Assembly (NCBI GenBank): GCA_036023115.1
Contig: JAYKKT010000041.1
Location: 5,623,501 to 5,687,500, forward strand
Reading direction: 5' to 3'
Origin: Brasenia schreberi
Taxonomy: Eukaryota > Streptophyta > Magnoliopsida > Nymphaeales > Cabombaceae
DNA length: 64,000 nucleotides
Shown piece after piece: positions 18,801 to 26,839 of the stretch. Below the pieces are notes generated by a model. That model searched no databases, was not told the origin of the DNA, and worked only from the letters and a program-made list of their open reading frames with translations. Both the position numbers and the translations under genes were made by a program. How positions within the stretch are numbered: the first letter of the stretch is position 1; each line of letters begins with the position of its first letter.

Positions 18801-21664
18801 AGTTCCTAAAAAAAGTATTGTTTGCAAACCGATTATGCTGCCAGCGCTCTTGATTCCTCCAGGCTCTAGTGTTTGTGAGGAACGAGGAGGCCCTATTATC
18901 TGAAATTGAGAATGAAATCAGCCAAGATTTCCTTAACAGCTTGGTTGCCTCTTTTTTTTTTAATTTGGATCTATCACAAGTTTGGTTCTTAGCCTAACCT
19001 AGACCTAAGTATTACACATTTTATCTCATGTTTTAATTTTAGCTCTAAATCTTATGGAAATGGAGTCTGCTCTAAATATTCATGGATGATGCTTTCAACC
19101 ATGTGATTGGATAACAAGGGCATACTGTTCATTTTTGTTGGTTGTTATAAATTATGCTTTAAAATCAACAACTTTTTGCAGTATGGTTGCTGCTTTTGGT
19201 TCTGGGGCAATGTTTTCCCTTGTCAGTGGGATGGGTGGGCCCAATCAAGTAACTAATATGGTTACATCTGGGCTGTTCTTTGCACTTATTCAAGGTGGCC
19301 TGTTCAAGGTAACATTGTACTAATCAACTTTTGTAGCCTCTAATTGTTGGAACAACTGTGTGTGCTTGTTCAACTCATGATTCTACTGCTATAGCTTGCT
19401 GTTTTTCCACTTCCTGGATTTTGATTTATGAGATTAAGTTCTGCGAGAACTCTTCTATTTCATGGTTTTGGAAATTGATTGTATCTTGTTTCCATCCTCA
19501 TAGGATTGGTTTTGAGTTGTGGGGTTTGTAAAGCTTCTTTGATGAGCTTTGGGAAGAGTAGCCCGATTTTTAGATTGAGAATATTAGCTTGATCACAAGC
19601 TGTACAGGAGCCATCAGCTGCGGGTTATGATTTATGGTTTTTATGTCTTGGCATAAGCTATGTCACATTGACACTTCTACTAGGGTGCCTCACACATGTT
19701 GAACACTCCAACACTCAATACCTGTATTTTCCCCATGCCCTATGTGACTAAGAAATGTGATGAGTATTATCAATTATTACTTCATTAGTTTGTTAACATA
19801 TGAATTATGCTTGCATATAGCCGTGCCCATGCTGCCATGATTTTAAAAAATTGTCATGTTCTGCTCATGTCTGCACCTGCACCCACACCCGTATGACAGA
19901 CCATAAGAGGGGTAAAAATTGCTTATTAGCTATCTAATTATGTGGATCCCTAGGTGATCATTACGTTTTAGAATATTGCAATATGATATATTTTCAATGG
20001 TTTGTTCGTTAAGAAACATGCTCGATATCTAACCATTTTGATCTATAACAAGGAAATGCCTCTTAATGCACAAAAACTGCATGCGTGAACTTGGATTTAA
20101 ATCATTTCATACTATATAACGTCTGCACAATCCCTACCAATCAACTCCTCCCCTTTCCATCCTCTTCTGCCTTTCTACAATCTTTCATCCAAAAATAAGA
20201 ATCTGCCAAAGTTCAAGTTCTATGATGGTGAAGCTTGGATGCTTATTTGCTCATCTCCTGGGATGAGAGTGCCAACCGGTGCTTTCCACTAACACATGAA
20301 AACCTACAGAGAAGAAATTAATTTTGTTGACCGGCCTTTCTACAACAACAACAACAACTAAGCCTTTTCCCATACTAGACGGGGTCGGCTACATGGATTC
20401 TTTGTTTCCACAGATCTCTATCGTGTGCCATGTTAGCAGTTAACTCCCAATAAGCTAGATCATTCTTTATTGTTTCTTTCCAACACTTTTGTGGTCGTCC
20501 TCTACCTCTTTTAATACTTTCCAAATTTAGTTTTTCTAACCTTCTTACAGGTTCTTCTTTTGATCTTCTTTCTATATGTCCAAACCATCTTAAACGATGT
20601 TCTCTCATTTTATCCTCTATTGGTGGTTGACCGGCCTTTCTGTTTTAACAAATTTTGAATCTGCTAGCTAGCTCTAGATCCACCAAAGGTAGTTTAAGCA
20701 ATCTTCTGGCCACAAGATTGCAATGTGCTGCTGTGCTTTCACTTAATTGGTCTACCATGAGCATTTAATGGAGGCCATGTGTCACTTTACCCAAAGATAG
20801 GAAACCCAATGACCAGTTATCGTTTTAGCTGAAAATTTGTGGTTTAAGAATTAAGATAATGTTTACTTTTAGAATCAGGTGCTGGTTTACTACCTTATAT
20901 TGGGAGTTCAAAGGCTATCAGAAATGCAAGGATGGATTTGATTGGTATTGGTTTGGCAAATTTTGGAAGAAAACCACGGGCGGAGCAATATGCAGTTACT
21001 TGGAAAATGCATGTTGGGGTTACTTCCTTCTGTAATAACCTCTCTGTCTTTGCAGTTGGGCCATAAGTTTTCTCAACCACCTGCTGAAGAAATACATTAT
21101 TCTAGAACTCGATCTATGCTAACTTCTCTGGGTCTGGAGAATTATGAGAAGAACTTCAAGAAAGGGATGCTGACAGATCGCACTTTACCACTGCTTACGG
21201 ACAGGTAAGTTCCATCATTACTTGCACCTGGACTTTTAATGGCTAATAACTTCCCTGTTAATATATCGGTTTTACGTGGCATGCGATAGGCACGTTGGGG
21301 CACCAGTAGTTACTTGCACCTGGACTTTAATGCCTAATAACTTTCTGTTAATATATCGGTTTTACATGGCATGCGATAGGCACATAGGGGCACCAGTAGT
21401 AGTGCAATACACACACAAATACGCACACACACACAGAGCTGTCTTTAGTGGGAGCATCCATATTGCCTAACCTTTGTTGCTGTCCAACTATTTCAGTGCA
21501 CTGAGAGATGTGAAGGTCCCACCTGGACCAAGGCTTCTGATTCTTGACCACATTCAAAGGTATAACACGCAAACTGCCAAGATTGTAAATATGCGTTTCT
21601 TTGTTACCGTTTTTTATGGGCGTTTCTTCTCTCCAGGGACCTGAAATTGAATGAAAGGAAATGA
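3732..21664 (+). CDS. HP30: HP30/TRIC-type Tim17/22/23 protein with SAM domain (3' part of gene)
   Basis: Five exons join in phase: 3732-3847, 19182-19308, 21056-21204, 21497-21559 and 21637-21664 (TGA). They give 160 codons, with GT donors and AG acceptors throughout. The first part encodes a Tim17/22/23 segment ([20 protein letters not shown], then [17 protein letters not shown] and a glycine-rich membrane helix). The last three exons encode a SAM domain ([14 protein letters not shown], then [20 protein letters not shown]). This order is that of plant HP30-1/HP30-2, also called TRIC1/TRIC2, proteins of the chloroplast inner envelope and mitochondria implicated in transit-peptide-independent protein import and tRNA import. 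The N-terminal third, including the start codon, is not in the window and should lie to the left. No stop or frameshift interrupts the visible exons, so the gene is probably functional despite a 15.3-kb intron full of transposons. Confidence 0.88.
4051..4158 (+). mobile_element. Very short RTE LINE insertion with perfect target duplication
   Basis: Only the last 74 bp of the RTE family is present (4068-4141): the codons for the terminal peptide around HVADPV, then TAGTATGGGAAAAGGCTTAG and a (GTT)n tail. It is flanked by a perfect 17-bp duplication GTATAATCATAAAATAG at 4051-4067 and 4142-4158. This is an extreme 5'-truncated product of target-primed reverse transcription, lying in the HP30 intron. 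Confidence 0.95.
4191..6010 (+). repeat. Long LTR-like repeat, copy A
   Basis: A 1.8-kb block starting TGTCACACCTTGG, with a diverged direct partner later in the same intron (copy B: 10408-11259, 14350-14406, 15188-15259 and 18575-18885). Shared landmarks include the GTGGCACCA...GAGATGCTAAAA segment near the start, AACTCAACATTTAT near 5153, and CTTGATTCCTCCAGGCTC near 5978. A TGTYACACC start is common for Ty3/Gypsy chromovirus LTRs, so these may be two LTRs or two solo LTRs of one family. I find no primer-binding site beside it and no matching target duplication, so the LTR identity is an inference. Confidence 0.55.
6011..6821. other. Intronic spacer with a stub of RTE 3' end
   Basis: No coding sequence is seen. 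At about 6335-6370 there is a minus-strand RTE end, (CAA)n followed by AGCCTTTTCCCATA, about 36 bp long, with no convincing target duplication. The remainder is unremarkable AT-rich intron sequence. Confidence 0.5.
6822..8380 (-). mobile_element. RTE LINE copy, internally deleted, minus strand
   Basis: Read on the minus strand it ends with the family signature (GCCGACCCCGCCTAGTATGG, then AAAAGGCTTAG and (GTT)n at 6822-6840). It covers the C-terminal RT region (about 6840-7610), then jumps across roughly 0.9 kb of the element into the linker after the endonuclease (about 7611-7950) and the end of the endonuclease domain (to 8380). Frames are broken by stops. Its 5' end meets a plus-strand copy head to head at 8375-8380. 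Confidence 0.88.
7958..8321. repeat. 182-bp tandem duplication inside the RTE copy
   Basis: The segment beginning TCCTTGAAGGACTTCTG at 7958 recurs at 8140 with a period of 182 bp and almost no differences. Both units encode, on the minus strand, the [20 protein letters not shown] region of the endonuclease domain. The near identity of the two units implies a recent duplication after insertion. Confidence 0.9.
8375..9550 (+). mobile_element. RTE LINE copy, 5'-truncated, plus strand
   Basis: It starts inside the reverse transcriptase (AACAAGGAAGACATTCAGAA, the [14 protein letters not shown] region) and runs to the 3' signature and (GTT)n tail ending at 9550. It contains the [11 protein letters not shown] catalytic motif near 8875-8910. 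Several stops and deletions are present: part of the region after 9020 is missing, and the C-terminal coding region is shortened around 9356. Confidence 0.88.
9551..10407. other. Intronic spacer without features
   Basis: AT-rich sequence between the plus-strand RTE copy and LTR-like repeat copy B. I see no coding sequence, inverted repeats or known element here. If repeats A and B were LTRs of one old element, this would be part of its eroded interior. Confidence 0.4.
10408..11259 (+). repeat. LTR-like repeat copy B, first segment
   Basis: Diverged second copy of the repeat at 4191-6010. It starts TGTTACACCGCC and matches copy A through GGCACCACAAGCCTGAGACA, GAGATGCTAAAA and CATTTACATTAAATACA. 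The copy is split by three later insertions and resumes at 14350-14406, 15188-15259 and 18575-18885. Copy A serves as a natural empty-site reference for those insertions. Confidence 0.6.
11252..14357 (+). mobile_element. hAT DNA transposon with decayed transposase
   Basis: The element runs 11260-14349 (3.09 kb) between GGTATGCC (11252-11259) and GGTATGAC (14350-14357), an 8-bp hAT-type target duplication with one mismatch. The right end is intact (CGTCAAACAACACTG). The left end starts CACGATACGATACGGG and lacks the expected CAGTGTT tip, so the terminal repeat is broken there. Sub-terminal GATACG motifs match the derivative at 1721-2760. Confidence 0.87.
11653..14046 (+). pseudogene. hAT transposase pseudogene (BED finger, DUF659, hAT C-terminal domain)
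   Basis: Coding similarity starts at ATG 11653 with a BED-type zinc finger ([19 protein letters not shown] near 11740-11800). It continues through a DUF659-like core ([20 protein letters not shown] near 12210; [20 protein letters not shown] near 12574) and ends with the hAT dimerisation region (near 13525-13720; [11 protein letters not shown], where the following tryptophan is a stop). The frame is broken by at least one frameshift around 11700 and stops near 11846, 12404, 12766, 13127 and 13627, so no active enzyme can be made. An acidic tail and TAA at 14044-14046 close it. The order of domains and the strand fit a plant Ac-like hAT transposase. Confidence 0.85.
14407..15187 (-). mobile_element. 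RTE LINE copy, 5'-truncated, minus strand
   Basis: Begins with (CAA)n and the 3' signature of the family, and extends up to the codons for [20 protein letters not shown] just after the FADD catalytic motif. Two long open stretches remain (minus strand, 14615-14836 and 14921-15190). It sits within repeat copy B; compared with copy A the target lay between the CACAAG- and ACTCAACATTT-like sequences, and no clear target duplication remains. Confidence 0.9.
15260..15550 (-). repeat. 3' LTR of the composite element
   Basis: 291 bp. On the plus strand it runs from TGATGTAAAACGAAATTGCG to ATATTCTTCAACA. It matches the right LTR closely apart from the C-tract (8 C here) and a 10-bp terminal TTCTTCAACA repeat that only the right copy has. 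Confidence 0.92.
15551..15558 (-). promoter_or_regulatory. Polypurine tract of the composite element
   Basis: Minus-strand AGGGGGGG lies immediately 5' of the 3' LTR start TGTTGAAG, the position where plus-strand DNA synthesis is primed. Confidence 0.85.
15674..15897 (-). repeat. 52-bp minisatellite in the composite element
   Basis: About four and a half imperfect units of TGATCATCTTAAGCARCATC followed by TTTGGCTGCAACATCAACTC and a short CAGCCTTCCTGG-like piece. Unit starts are at 15709, 15761, 15812 and 15864. It lies between the KRI1-like fragment and the 3' LTR. Confidence 0.9.
15960..16455 (-). pseudogene. KRI1-like gene fragment captured by the retroelement
   Basis: Minus-strand reading in several frames gives, in order, [68 protein letters not shown], and [20 protein letters not shown]. 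This order matches the central region of KRI1, a nucleolar protein needed for small ribosomal subunit assembly. The frame is broken by stops (after YNF and near 16055) and by shifts, so it is a dead fragment. Recognition is from memory of the family and was not checked by a search. Confidence 0.75.
16455..17002 (-). other. Unidentified host-like segment and duplicated spacer in the composite element
   Basis: A minus-strand open stretch (16455-16793) ends in a passage of good coding appearance ([20 protein letters not shown], then [15 protein letters not shown] and [16 protein letters not shown]) that I cannot name. It is probably a further captured exon. To its right, 16694-16793 and 16903-17002 are a direct duplication with a 209-bp period (CAATAAAGTCCTGCTCCACT at each start), which makes the overlapping open frames there repetitive. 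Confidence 0.5.
17010..17292 (-). pseudogene. Mediator subunit 33 (REF4/MED5-like) fragment captured by the retroelement
   Basis: The minus strand encodes [20 protein letters not shown], a following [20 protein letters not shown], and then [11 protein letters not shown], a stop, and [21 protein letters not shown] recognise this as the C-terminal region of plant MED33A/B, the Mediator tail subunit linked to phenylpropanoid control. A tryptophan is replaced by a stop and there is a second stop after SEEA. The fragment lies in the same orientation as the element. The identity is from memory and would need a protein search. Confidence 0.65.
17480..17990 (-). pseudogene. TONNEAU1 start fused to a GeBP/DUF573-like fragment
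   Basis: An ATG at 17978 (context CCGCCATGGACG, a good plant start) opens a 72-codon frame on the minus strand. Its first 23 residues, starting [20 protein letters not shown], equal the N-terminus of TON1, the protein needed for the preprophase band, as I remember it. The next residues ([32 protein letters not shown]) resemble the DUF573 domain of GeBP/STOREKEEPER transcription factors. After the stop at 17760, another frame continues as a lysine/glutamate-rich coiled coil ([20 protein letters not shown]) to about 17490, as in the C-terminal zipper of that family. Upstream of the ATG lies a leader-like stretch with CT/GA-rich repeats. The join is a chimera of two host genes. Confidence 0.65.
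18237..18252 (-). promoter_or_regulatory. Primer-binding site of the composite element
   Basis: Minus-strand TCGTATCAAAGCCAT directly follows the 5' LTR end (TACATCA). It resembles the initiator-methionine tRNA complement TGGTATCAGAGC with two differences, and it fixes the element's orientation. Confidence 0.75.
18253..18574 (-). repeat. 5' LTR of the composite element
   Basis: 322 bp. It is longer than the left LTR because of a 26-base C tract at 18355-18380 followed by (TC)n, and because of a second terminal TTCTTCAACA. Otherwise it is closely similar, which points to a fairly recent insertion. Confidence 0.92.
18575..18885 (+). repeat. LTR-like repeat copy B, last segment
   Basis: Resumes the match to copy A (near 5700-5990) at once after the GATCG duplication: GGAGAGCAGTAATAGAAAAC, TCTCTATGCACTCGTCT and CTTGATTCCTCCAGGCTC all have counterparts. 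Similarity fades by about 18885. Confidence 0.6.
19182..19308 (+). CDS. HP30: HP30-type gene exon (second Tim17 segment)
   Basis: 127 bp, entered through ACTTTTTGCAG and left at AAG|GTAACA. It encodes [20 protein letters not shown] followed by [20 protein letters not shown], the second conserved membrane region. It starts with the last base of a split serine codon and ends in phase 0. Confidence 0.9.
20326..20641 (-). mobile_element. Truncated RTE LINE insertion with 16-bp target duplication
   Basis: 284 bp of element (20342-20625), covering only the C-terminal codons and 3' end, on the minus strand. It is bounded by GTTGACCGGCCTTTCT at 20326-20341 and again at 20626-20641, a perfect duplication. 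The open frame (20375-20608, minus strand) is uninterrupted, so the copy is young. It lies between two HP30 exons. Confidence 0.95.
21056..21204 (+). CDS. HP30: HP30-type gene exon (start of SAM domain)
   Basis: 149 bp between a CTTTGCAG acceptor and a GTAAGT donor. It encodes [20 protein letters not shown], then [20 protein letters not shown] and DRTLPLLTD. The [11 protein letters not shown] stretch is the first helix region of the SAM domain. It enters in phase 0 and ends in phase 2. Confidence 0.9.
21218..21399. repeat. Tandem duplication in the HP30 intron
   Basis: Two copies of a segment of about 91 bp, starting TTACTTGCACCTGGACTTT at 21218 and 21310 and ending CACCAGTAG at 21309 and 21399. 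A short AC-rich microsatellite follows (21409-21435). Confidence 0.9.
21497..21559 (+). CDS. HP30: HP30-type gene exon (end of SAM domain)
   Basis: 63 bp between CTATTTCAG and GTATAAC. It encodes [20 protein letters not shown], the last helix of the SAM domain. Both of its boundary codons are split with the neighbouring exons, and the phases agree. Confidence 0.9.
21637..21664 (+). CDS. HP30: HP30-type gene terminal exon
   Basis: Follows the TTCTTCTCTCCAG acceptor. It adds RDLKLNERK and the TGA at 21662-21664. The 3' untranslated region probably extends some hundred bases to the right, but no polyadenylation site can be fixed. Confidence 0.85.
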
Positions 21665-23280
21665 TGCTGCTAGAAATTTGCTGTCCGACCTTCTCTGGTA
21701 TCTGGATTCTTTTCATTCTTATATTTTTATATTCCAAACTGGCAACTACTTTCTCCTAATTCCGGTAGGACACTAAGATAGCCCATGGAGAAAATATTTA
21801 TTGTTCATTGAGAAGTTTGCGATGGCTTTCATTCGTGCTTCATTTTCTGTCAAGTTAATGAATCATGAGAGTTTTGTATTGAACTTGTGCCTGCTGCATA
21901 AATGTAGAAAAACGGATCTGTGGTGTCAGCTTGATCGACGGAAGCATAAAACCTTTTATTTAAATCGCCATTTGACCCAAAATCCTTGTAGCAACTTCAT
22001 GGTAATAATCGAGGAGATTTTGGCTGTCTGCAGTTTGTTACAAGAAAGGGAGGACCACAATGTCTAGATTTCAATCCTTACTATTGATCAGTGTGGGTAT
22101 AATGTCTGCCTGTGCCACACCTTACATGTTCGACCCAATAAAGTCAGGGTCCTTGAGCTGCGCCACTGTCTTGCGGGTTGGCTCTGGTGGAAGGTCAAAG
22201 ACTATGCCTGGCTGTGCATGTGGGGTGTCAACCCAGGTTACTTACAAAAAGAAAATGTCCTTGAGCAACTGCAGGAGCACGTCTTTGTCTCTCACATTTA
22301 TCACGATATGGTATCAATCAAATTGTTCACTACCACTATCTGTGTTAGATTATAGCAAATAGTTCAAAAGTTCAGATTCCGATTCCAGAAGAGTTTCACC
22401 ATACTGGCATATCGTGTCATGGCGCGCCATCCTGCTTCTATTCGTCTAGATGTGATCCAAGCGGGTTAAGTGCTGGAACACAACAAATATGATTCCCACG
22501 ATAAGAAATACACCTCTTATGTAGAAAAACCATGAAACCGAAAAATAGCAAACTTTATCTCGAATTTAGATGGGTGGATGTATTTAATCTCTTGCCATAT
22601 ACAGGTCATCTTGTTGGGGTAAGCCGTATGATCTTTCCGTTGGTGGTTCAACCTTGTTGAGGGATTTGGCTAAGAGAAAAGCATAGACTTCATCCTGGTG
22701 CCTTGCAATATGGTGTTTCTTCGATCACGGCCCGATTATGACACAGCTTGGATTCTGGTTTGACCTACCGAATATCGAAGTTCTCTCTAATCCAGTCAGA
22801 TTTGGCTCATCAACTCAAAGCTTCAAAAGATGCAGATCTAAAGCTTTGACCCCAAATGTAATTATAATAAGCGCGTAAACCAAATTTGGCTCCAGTACAA
22901 GCCAACCATGAGCATAACCATTTATAAACTTCAGTGTGCCTTTTCTTTTTTGAACCGGTGAGTGAGATTTTCATCTGAAAGCAACTTCCCAAAGGTCCTG
23001 TAGTTTGTCTAAGGTTGTCGGCAACCTTGGGTGTGCAAAGAGTCGGTTTAAAATGGTCCGAGTTTGATAGTTTGAGAAGAGGATGCAAGGTATGCTTTTG
23101 CCAATCCTTGTTTGTGGATTGTTGGAAAATCGATGAGATCATGTGACAAAGAGTTGTGTGTTGCTGAAAACAAAAATTTTTGGATGTGTATCGATTTAAA
23201 CTATTTGCGAGCGTGTCAACAAGTTTACTCAAACTTTCGAAGATGATTTTCTGATTATTAGGCAATTGTGAACAAGTAAA
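21665..23280. other. 3' flank of the HP30-type gene, no further gene seen
   Basis: Contains the presumed 3' UTR and then mixed sequence with several short open frames on both strands, none with recognisable motifs. There is no known repeat until the Gypsy relic starts near 23290. Confidence 0.5.
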
Positions 23281-23289
23281 TTCTTATCG

Positions 23290-24560
23290 TCGTAGGCCTT
23301 CTTGAACCGGCATTCAACGGTCAACCTAGACGCTTACGAAGAGTGATTTATGATACAAGATTTTTCAAAACAATCATATTCATGTGAAGCACAAAAATCA
23401 CATAGATCGGTCCTTCCTCTGACGTTGCTACAATTGTTTGTACCTTTGTCACACATGGCGAGTTTCCTTCAAGAACCGTTACGAAGTCATGCTTGAGTCC
23501 TATCTTTGTGTCACTCTCCCACAAGAACACTATCCCCAAACCAATTGGTAATCATCCATTGGAGAAACAAAAAAGTTGGTTTTCTCATTATAAATATACT
23601 CTCCTCCTAACTTCCAATTCACATTGAGACTGCCTCTACTTCATCCACCATCTTTATGGTTGCCGAATTCACTATCTTTATAAGACCTTCCCATTCCACA
23701 TACTTCACACCTAAACAACCTACCTCCATTGACGTGATGAAGTTGTACATTGCCTTTGCATCTACTAGTACATTTATGATAGTACCATTGACGAAAATGT
23801 CTAAGTACATCAAGTCTTAGTGAAGAGGTGTTATCGGAACTGATGCATTAGCATTTTTCATGGCATTCATTTGTTCGAGAACTCTCATTCACGACTCTAC
23901 CGAGTCTTGTTGTTGTGTTGCATTAACTTGATTAGTTTCTCCCTTGTTTGGGCATTCAACCGACTTGTGCGGGCCTTTGCATAACCAACACTTAAGCTTG
24001 TATGGTCTCTTTAGCTTGGCTTTGTCATCATGACTCATTGTTGGAATATTGCATCATGTATCCTGGCAATCACCATTCTTCTTTTCAAAACCCTTCTTAC
24101 CATTAGAGTCCCTCTTGAAGGGTTTCTTTCCTTTAGGTATATGATTGTCCACTAGCCATTCCGCAACCATTATAGCTTCAGACAAGGTCTGTGGGTTCTC
24201 ATGTTAAATCTCCTATTCAGCTCAAGGATATAAGTTATTCAAAAAGTAAAAGATGTTGTCCTTTAATATCATGGTCTTCATACTTAGCATTAACTATTGG
24301 TACTCTTTGATGTAGTCAAAGATTGAGCTTATTTACCTCAAGTTAGAGAGTTTCCATTTCACTACCTCATCAACATTATGGGGTAGGAGTGGTTCCTTAG
24401 AACTTTCTTAGAGGTATCATAATTTCCATCTAGCCATCATCATTCTCAATCTCCTCAAGCTTCTGAAACCACCAAAGGAAAACATCATCATCAAGAAAAG
24501 TTGAGGTTGTTACCATCTTTTGTTCTTCATCCAAGATTCACCAAAGGCAACAGTCCCCCA
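23290..24560 (-). pseudogene. Ty3/Gypsy gag-protease relic
   Basis: The minus strand carries, from right to left, a decayed gag region, a zinc knuckle CWLCKGPHKSVECP near 23960-24000 (the C-x2-C-x3-H-x4-C spacing known in plant Gypsy gag), and an aspartic-protease-like segment (23619-23813; VNGTIINVLVDAKAMYNFIT, where the usual active-site DTGA reads DAKA). A post-protease region follows (23348-23539). Stops and frameshifts are frequent. The relic ends near a short segment that recurs at 31590-31660. Confidence 0.72.
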
Positions 24561-25400
24561 ACTCATCATCGATCATCACACACCATTAAAGGACCTTATT
24601 CCAACATAACTTTCATAGTTTAAGCATTTTCACATTCACTATTTTCAAATGCTCACATGCACAACTCATTACTCTGGTTGTGCTACAGTAATGAATATAT
24701 TTGTGTGATAATTTCATTCAAAATGAAAGCATCATCACAGGATTTTAACTCATTTATGGATCGCAACTCACACATGTCAAACTCTACTTCAATGTAGTGC
24801 TAACACAATTTCACGCAACGTATGTAAGATCTTTACCAAAAGTTTACAAAACAAATTGCTGGTTCCTGCCAAATCGTATATGTTATGTGACTTACAATGC
24901 TAGTGAGCAACTCCTTGATCAGGGAGCAATATCATTGTCACTCTCTATAGGGTACTTACTCATCGAGACACTACTATGAAGGTGTAGCTTCATCGTGGTA
25001 TCCTAAGGAAGCTATGACAAAATCAATCTGAAACTATGGCTATATCATTGAATGATCCACATGTGATGCTACATATGTCCCTCTTTATGTTATTGATGTG
25101 GTCGTCCACTATAAATGTTGCCTCCTCGTTGATGCCATAAGAATATGGCATTTTACTTGTCCTATTTCATAGGATACATCATCACCTCTCCGACTCATTC
25201 GTACTACAAAATCCAAAATCTATATTTCATATGAATACATAGGAGAAAGGGAAAAGAGAAAAATGCTTATAAGAATGACACATGGTTTCTCGATATCTCA
25301 AAAGTTGATTAGATCTTTGATTTGCTTTTGAAGGATCTAAAAATTTGTTTGTCAGAAGGGCATTCAATACCATCTTGAGATGAGCCCAAGAAGATGTCAT
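24561..25400. other. Unassigned sequence
   Basis: No coding region or repeat can be assigned. It lies between two Gypsy gag-like relics of opposite strand and may be eroded retroelement sequence. Confidence 0.35.
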
Positions 25401-25420
25401 GATACTGCAAGTGGCACAAT

Positions 25421-25675
25421 TTGATGCATCATGACATAAATCAATATGTTAAGTTTCGTTCAATCATACAACAAGTTATTAAGGATGGGTGTCTTAAGTT
25501 TTCATATAAGAAACTTGGGATTGAAGCAAAATCTATCCACACCTATATCAATTGTAATAGAAGGGGATCCTGTATTGCCCCAATGAACCATCACACTAGA
25601 ATATGGAACTCGATTCACTCCAGGGAGAGAAGTCGATCATTGTCACATATGTTTGGCAATCAAACAAGATCATAA
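25421..25675 (+). pseudogene. Gypsy gag-like relic
   Basis: An 84-codon open stretch. Its first half (HHDINQYVKFRSIIQQVIKD followed by GCLKFSYKK) resembles the region before the protease in Tat/Athila-type Gypsy polyproteins. Nothing recognisable continues in frame on either side. Confidence 0.4.
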
Positions 25676-26454
25676 CATGTGCTGTCTATTGAGAATTCTT
25701 GACCATCCACCTGGCCCCTGTATGGTTGTTGGCCAATTACTTATACCCAGAAGCAACATGTTTAATGGAGGGCTTAGTATAGAAAGCAGTTGGAACATGA
25801 TGGTTCTCTAGTGGTAATGAAAAACATCATTTGAATAATCATTCTCGATTCATTATTGACTCCAAAGGCCTCCAAATCTATTTCGCAAGTACTCGATCCG
25901 CCATTTTGGATCCAACAAAATCAAAGTATCCATCATATCATTTTCAACTCATTTTTAAATCACCACACTTGTGAACCTTCACTTTGAAGTAGTCACAATA
26001 CATTTAGGGACATGAAATAACCAATAACATACCAAGACTCATGTCGGAGATGAAGAACACATGTCCACCGTGGACACAATGTAAACACCAAAAAAAAATC
26101 AAAAGACCTTTTAGAATTTCTGTCTTTTTCAAGAAAATTTGTAATTATAGGTCTTTTAAGGTTTTCTTTCAAAATAATGGCACTTTCTACCCTTTTGAAA
26201 AAAATAAAATTTTGACAAAATTTAAAAAATAACCACTCTACCCTCATGGACAAATAAGTAGGATTTGTTGTTTCAAATGGTTTTCTTCAAAGAAACAAAT
26301 GAAAATGAGACATTGAGAAACAAACCAACAAAATATATGTAAATTGACAATTTTACAAACTTACAAAACCTTTGAAATTCAAAAATAAAATAAATCCAAA
26401 ACATAACCCATAACCCCAAAGACTCACCGGATTGATGATAGTCCTATACCAAAC

Positions 26455-26559
26455 GACCCTACACCCATCAAATGGTTAAAGTAGTTCGAGACCCTATACC
26501 CATCAAAGGGTTAAAACGATCTAAGACCCTACACCCATCAAAGAGTTAAAGCAGTCAAA
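26455..26559. repeat. 35-bp minisatellite, three units
   Basis: Three consecutive 35-bp units starting GACCCTACACCCATCAAA at 26455, 26490 and 26525, each ending in a GTTAAARYRGTY-like stretch. Confidence 0.92.
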
Positions 26560-26839
26560 ATGATAATGACTAACTTACTGAGCGAAAGCATATCACTCAT
26601 GCAAACAACACTAGGGATGGGACTCAATTATACTCTAAAAAAGATATTTGAAGATTTCGTTGAAATTCGATATTTTCAAATATATCTTAAAAGACATGTT
26701 TTTAAAGAATAAACAAAAAAATATTTGAAATCATAAAATGAAATCTTACGTGAAAAGAGAACTAGATTAGGAGGAGAAAGATCTCGAGAGGCTAAGATGA
26801 AAGCAAAAGAGATTTGCCCCAAAGAAATGGGATTTAAAG

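Noticed and set aside
4186..18955. The whole interval as one giant LTR element with repeats A and B as its LTRs
   Set aside because: The repeats share a TGTYACACC start, but no primer-binding site follows copy A, no polypurine tract precedes copy B, no coding interior exists, and the right border gives no convincing target duplication.
21801..22362. Plus-strand open frames of 88 and 100 codons after the HP30-type gene
   Set aside because: No recognisable motif. They lie in or just beyond the 3' UTR and show no splice or start context.
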